From Gaiellasilicea sp045403015 (GTDB lineage: Bacteria; Actinomycetota; Thermoleophilia; Gaiellales; Gaiellaceae): a stretch of DNA of 7,777 nucleotides. Below, one piece after another: positions 6,551 to 7,777 of the stretch. Each line of letters opens with the position of its first letter. Position 1 is the stretch's first letter. The DNA is taken from assembly GCA_045403015.1 (NCBI GenBank), contig JAXIPI010000228.1, forward strand, positions 1 through 7,777. Direction: 5' to 3'. The notes under the pieces were generated by a model. The model did no database searches and was not told where the DNA came from. It saw nothing but the letters and a program-made list of their open reading frames with translations. The position numbers and the translations under genes are program-made.

Positions 6551-7710
6551 AGCTCGTCGAGCGCGGTCAGCAGCCGGTCGACCTCGTCCTCGGTGTTGTA
6601 GTGGACGATGCCGGCGCGCACGGCGCCCGTTCCCTCCAGTTCGAGCAGCTTCATGATCTCGACGGCGTAGTAGTCGCCGTGCCACACCGCGATCTCCCTC
6701 GCCGCGAGCTCGTGAGCGACGTCCTCGGACGTGCGGCCCGGGAGATTGAACGCGAACGTCGGCACGCGTCCCTCCATCGTCCGCAGCCCGTAGAGCTCGA
6801 CCGCCGACGGGAGCCCGTCGAGGAACCGCGCGCCGAGCTGCCGCTCGCGCGCCTCGATCGCCTCCCAGCCGAGAGAGTCGATGTACTCGACCGCAGCGAC
6901 GAAGCCCGCAAGGAGCTCGTGCTGCAGCGTGCCGTGCTCGTAACGACGGCCGACGGGCAGATTCGGCGCGGGGCGCGCCTTGTACGGGCGCAGGCCCTCG
7001 AGCAGCTCACGCTTGCCGAACGCCATCCCCATGTGCGGGCCGAAGAACTTGTACGGCGAGCAGAGGAGCACGTCGACATCCCAGCCGGCGATGTCGATCG
7101 GGCCGTGTGGCCCGTAGTGGACGGCATCGGCCCAGGCGAGTGCGCCTGCGCCGTGGGCGAGCTCGACGACTCGTGCCACGTCGGGCGTCGTCCCGACGGC
7201 GTTCGAGGCGATCGGGAACGCGACGACCTTCGTGCGCTCGGAGAGCTGCGCCTCGAGATCGTCCAGGTCGAGCGAGAGGTCCTCGTGCACGCCGGCGAAG
7301 CGGACGACGACGCCGAGGTCCTGGGCGAGCTCCAGCCACGGCGCGACGTTCGCGTCGTGATCGAGCCGGGTGCACACGATCTCGTCCCCGCGCTCGAGCG
7401 TCCGGCCCAATGCACGCGTGAGCAGGAAGTTGAGCGAGGTCATGCTCTGGCCGAACGCGACCTCGTCGGGGTGGCAGGAGAGGAAGCGGCCGGCAGTGAG
7501 GTGCGCGCGCTCGACCAGCTCGACTGTTCGCGCGCTCGTGTCGTAGGGCGCGCCCACGTTCGCGTTGTCCTCGCGCAGGTACCGCGCGATCGCGTCGATC
7601 ACCTCGTCGGGGCACTGCGTGCCGCCGGGGCCGTCGAAGAACGCGAGCCGACGGTCGAGCGCGGTGTAGCGGGCGCGGACCGCCTCGACGTCGAGCATCG
7701 TTGTGCTCAA
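6544..7710 (-). CDS. Class V aminotransferase-fold PLP enzyme (cysteine-desulfurase-like, VC1184-type)
   Basis: A 388-residue fold-type I PLP enzyme. The N-terminal FFDGPGGTQCPDEVIDAIAR and DNANVGAPY are characteristic of the cysteine-desulfurase-like VC1184 subfamily. PLP-site residues are present: H118 in DHDANVAPW, N169, D195 and H198 in WADAVHYGPHG, and the Schiff-base lysine K221 in CSPYKFFGPHMG. The catalytic cysteine loop of true desulfurases (RxGxxC near the C-terminus) is not there; the matching place reads VWHGDYYAVEIM (342-353). It is therefore more likely an aminotransferase, beta-lyase or related PLP enzyme than a sulfur donor; its substrate is unknown. The TTG at 7708-7710 was chosen because AGGAG lies exactly 5 nt upstream; an ATG four codons later would have a 17-nt gap. 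It is the first gene of the five-gene operon and overlaps the M20 gene. Confidence 0.9.
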   Translation of the reverse strand: MSTTMLDVEAVRARYTALDRRLAFFDGPGGTQCPDEVIDAIARYLREDNANVGAPYDTSARTVELVERAHLTAGRFLSCHPDEVAFGQSMTSLNFLLTRALGRTLERGDEIVCTRLDHDANVAPWLELAQDLGVVVRFAGVHEDLSLDLDDLEAQLSERTKVVAFPIASNAVGTTPDVARVVELAHGAGALAWADAVHYGPHGPIDIAGWDVDVLLCSPYKFFGPHMGMAFGKRELLEGLRPYKARPAPNLPVGRRYEHGTLQHELLAGFVAAVEYIDSLGWEAIEARERQLGARFLDGLPSAVELYGLRTMEGRVPTFAFNLPGRTSEDVAHELAAREIAVWHGDYYAVEIMKLLELEGTGAVRAGIVHYNTEDEVDRLLTALDELC

Positions 7711-7715
7711 AGGAG

Positions 7716-7724
7716 CTCCTCTCC
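7716..7724 (-). promoter_or_regulatory. Ribosome binding site of the operon's first gene
   Basis: On the minus strand GGAGAGGAG sits 5 nt before the TTG start (7708-7710) of the PLP-enzyme gene. It is the strongest Shine-Dalgarno in the window and decides the TTG over the later ATG. It is part of the palindrome AGGAGCTCCT (7711-7720), which could pair weakly with itself or between transcripts. Confidence 0.8.
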
Positions 7725-7777
7725 GTTCACAGTCCAGTGATAGCGCGGCCTCGCGGTCAGGGACGCTCCAACGAAGC
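7725..7777 (-). other. Upstream leader of the five-gene operon; no clear promoter
   Basis: These 53 bases at the right edge precede the operon's ribosome binding site. Minus-strand TGA triplets (7727-7729, 7757-7759) could be stops of a gene outside the window or chance. I see only a weak -10-like TATCAC near 7737-7742 on the minus strand, with no well-spaced -35, so a promoter here is unproven. The operon may continue further upstream beyond the window. Confidence 0.3.

Noticed and set aside
5192..7740. Two long plus-strand open frames (5192-6601 and 6601-7740) opposite the operon, with 469 and 379 codons
   Set aside because: They lie exactly antisense to the M20 and PLP-enzyme genes, whose motifs are unmistakable. 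Their composition (Arg, Val, Asp, Glu, Leu runs without domains) is that of mirror frames in high-GC coding DNA.
7737..7770. A sigma-70-like promoter upstream of the operon (TTGGAG with TATCAC on the minus strand)
   Set aside because: The spacing between the hexamers is about 23 nt, too long for a standard promoter, so only the weak -10-like element is mentioned.
1..7777. Mobile element, CRISPR array, tRNA or rRNA
   Set aside because: No direct-repeat arrays, transposase or integrase motifs, terminal inverted repeats or tRNA-like cloverleaf ends were seen, and coding genes fill the window.

Overview
The window is very G+C-rich bacterial chromosome, packed with ordinary single-domain enzyme genes. 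GTG and TTG starts are frequent, all genes share the same GC-biased third codon positions, and DUF3052-type and DUF4232-like proteins are present. This points to an actinobacterial-type genome, possibly a deep soil lineage such as Thermoleophilia; the lineage is an inference from protein flavour, not proven. No RNA gene, CRISPR array, insertion sequence, phage gene or repeat array was seen, and there is no gene-free stretch longer than about 70 bases.

Layout. A plus-strand tetratricopeptide-repeat gene enters from the left edge (1-516) and meets, tail to tail in a CTAG palindrome, a minus-strand pair: an M16 zinc peptidase (1052-2311) followed by a membrane-anchored DUF4232-like exported protein (513-1055). 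These two are joined by an ATGA stop/start overlap. A 25-bp divergent promoter region (2312-2336) separates the M16 gene from a plus-strand SIS-domain phosphosugar protein (2337-3197). That gene converges, with a 10-bp overlap, on a five-gene minus-strand operon covering 3188-7710. In transcription order the operon encodes a PLP enzyme of the class V/cysteine-desulfurase-like fold, an M20 metallo-hydrolase, an NAD(P)-dependent SDR/epimerase-like oxidoreductase, prephenate dehydratase (pheA), and a small DUF3052 protein.

The operon is the most distinctive structure. Every internal junction overlaps: GTGA, GTGA and TTGA for three junctions, and a 7-nt overlap (or 4-nt CTGA) at the first. Translational coupling is therefore likely along all five genes, with one clear ribosome binding site at the head (7716-7724). 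PheA makes phenylpyruvate for phenylalanine synthesis. The PLP enzyme and the M20 hydrolase suit amino-acid metabolism in a broad sense, but the sequence does not define one pathway linking all five.

Points deserving follow-up are the symmetric TATA core between the divergent genes (a possible bidirectional and leaderless promoter), replaced motif residues in PheA, the missing catalytic cysteine in the class V enzyme, and the missing C-terminal lysine in the SIS protein. I see no clear previously undescribed multi-gene system here.
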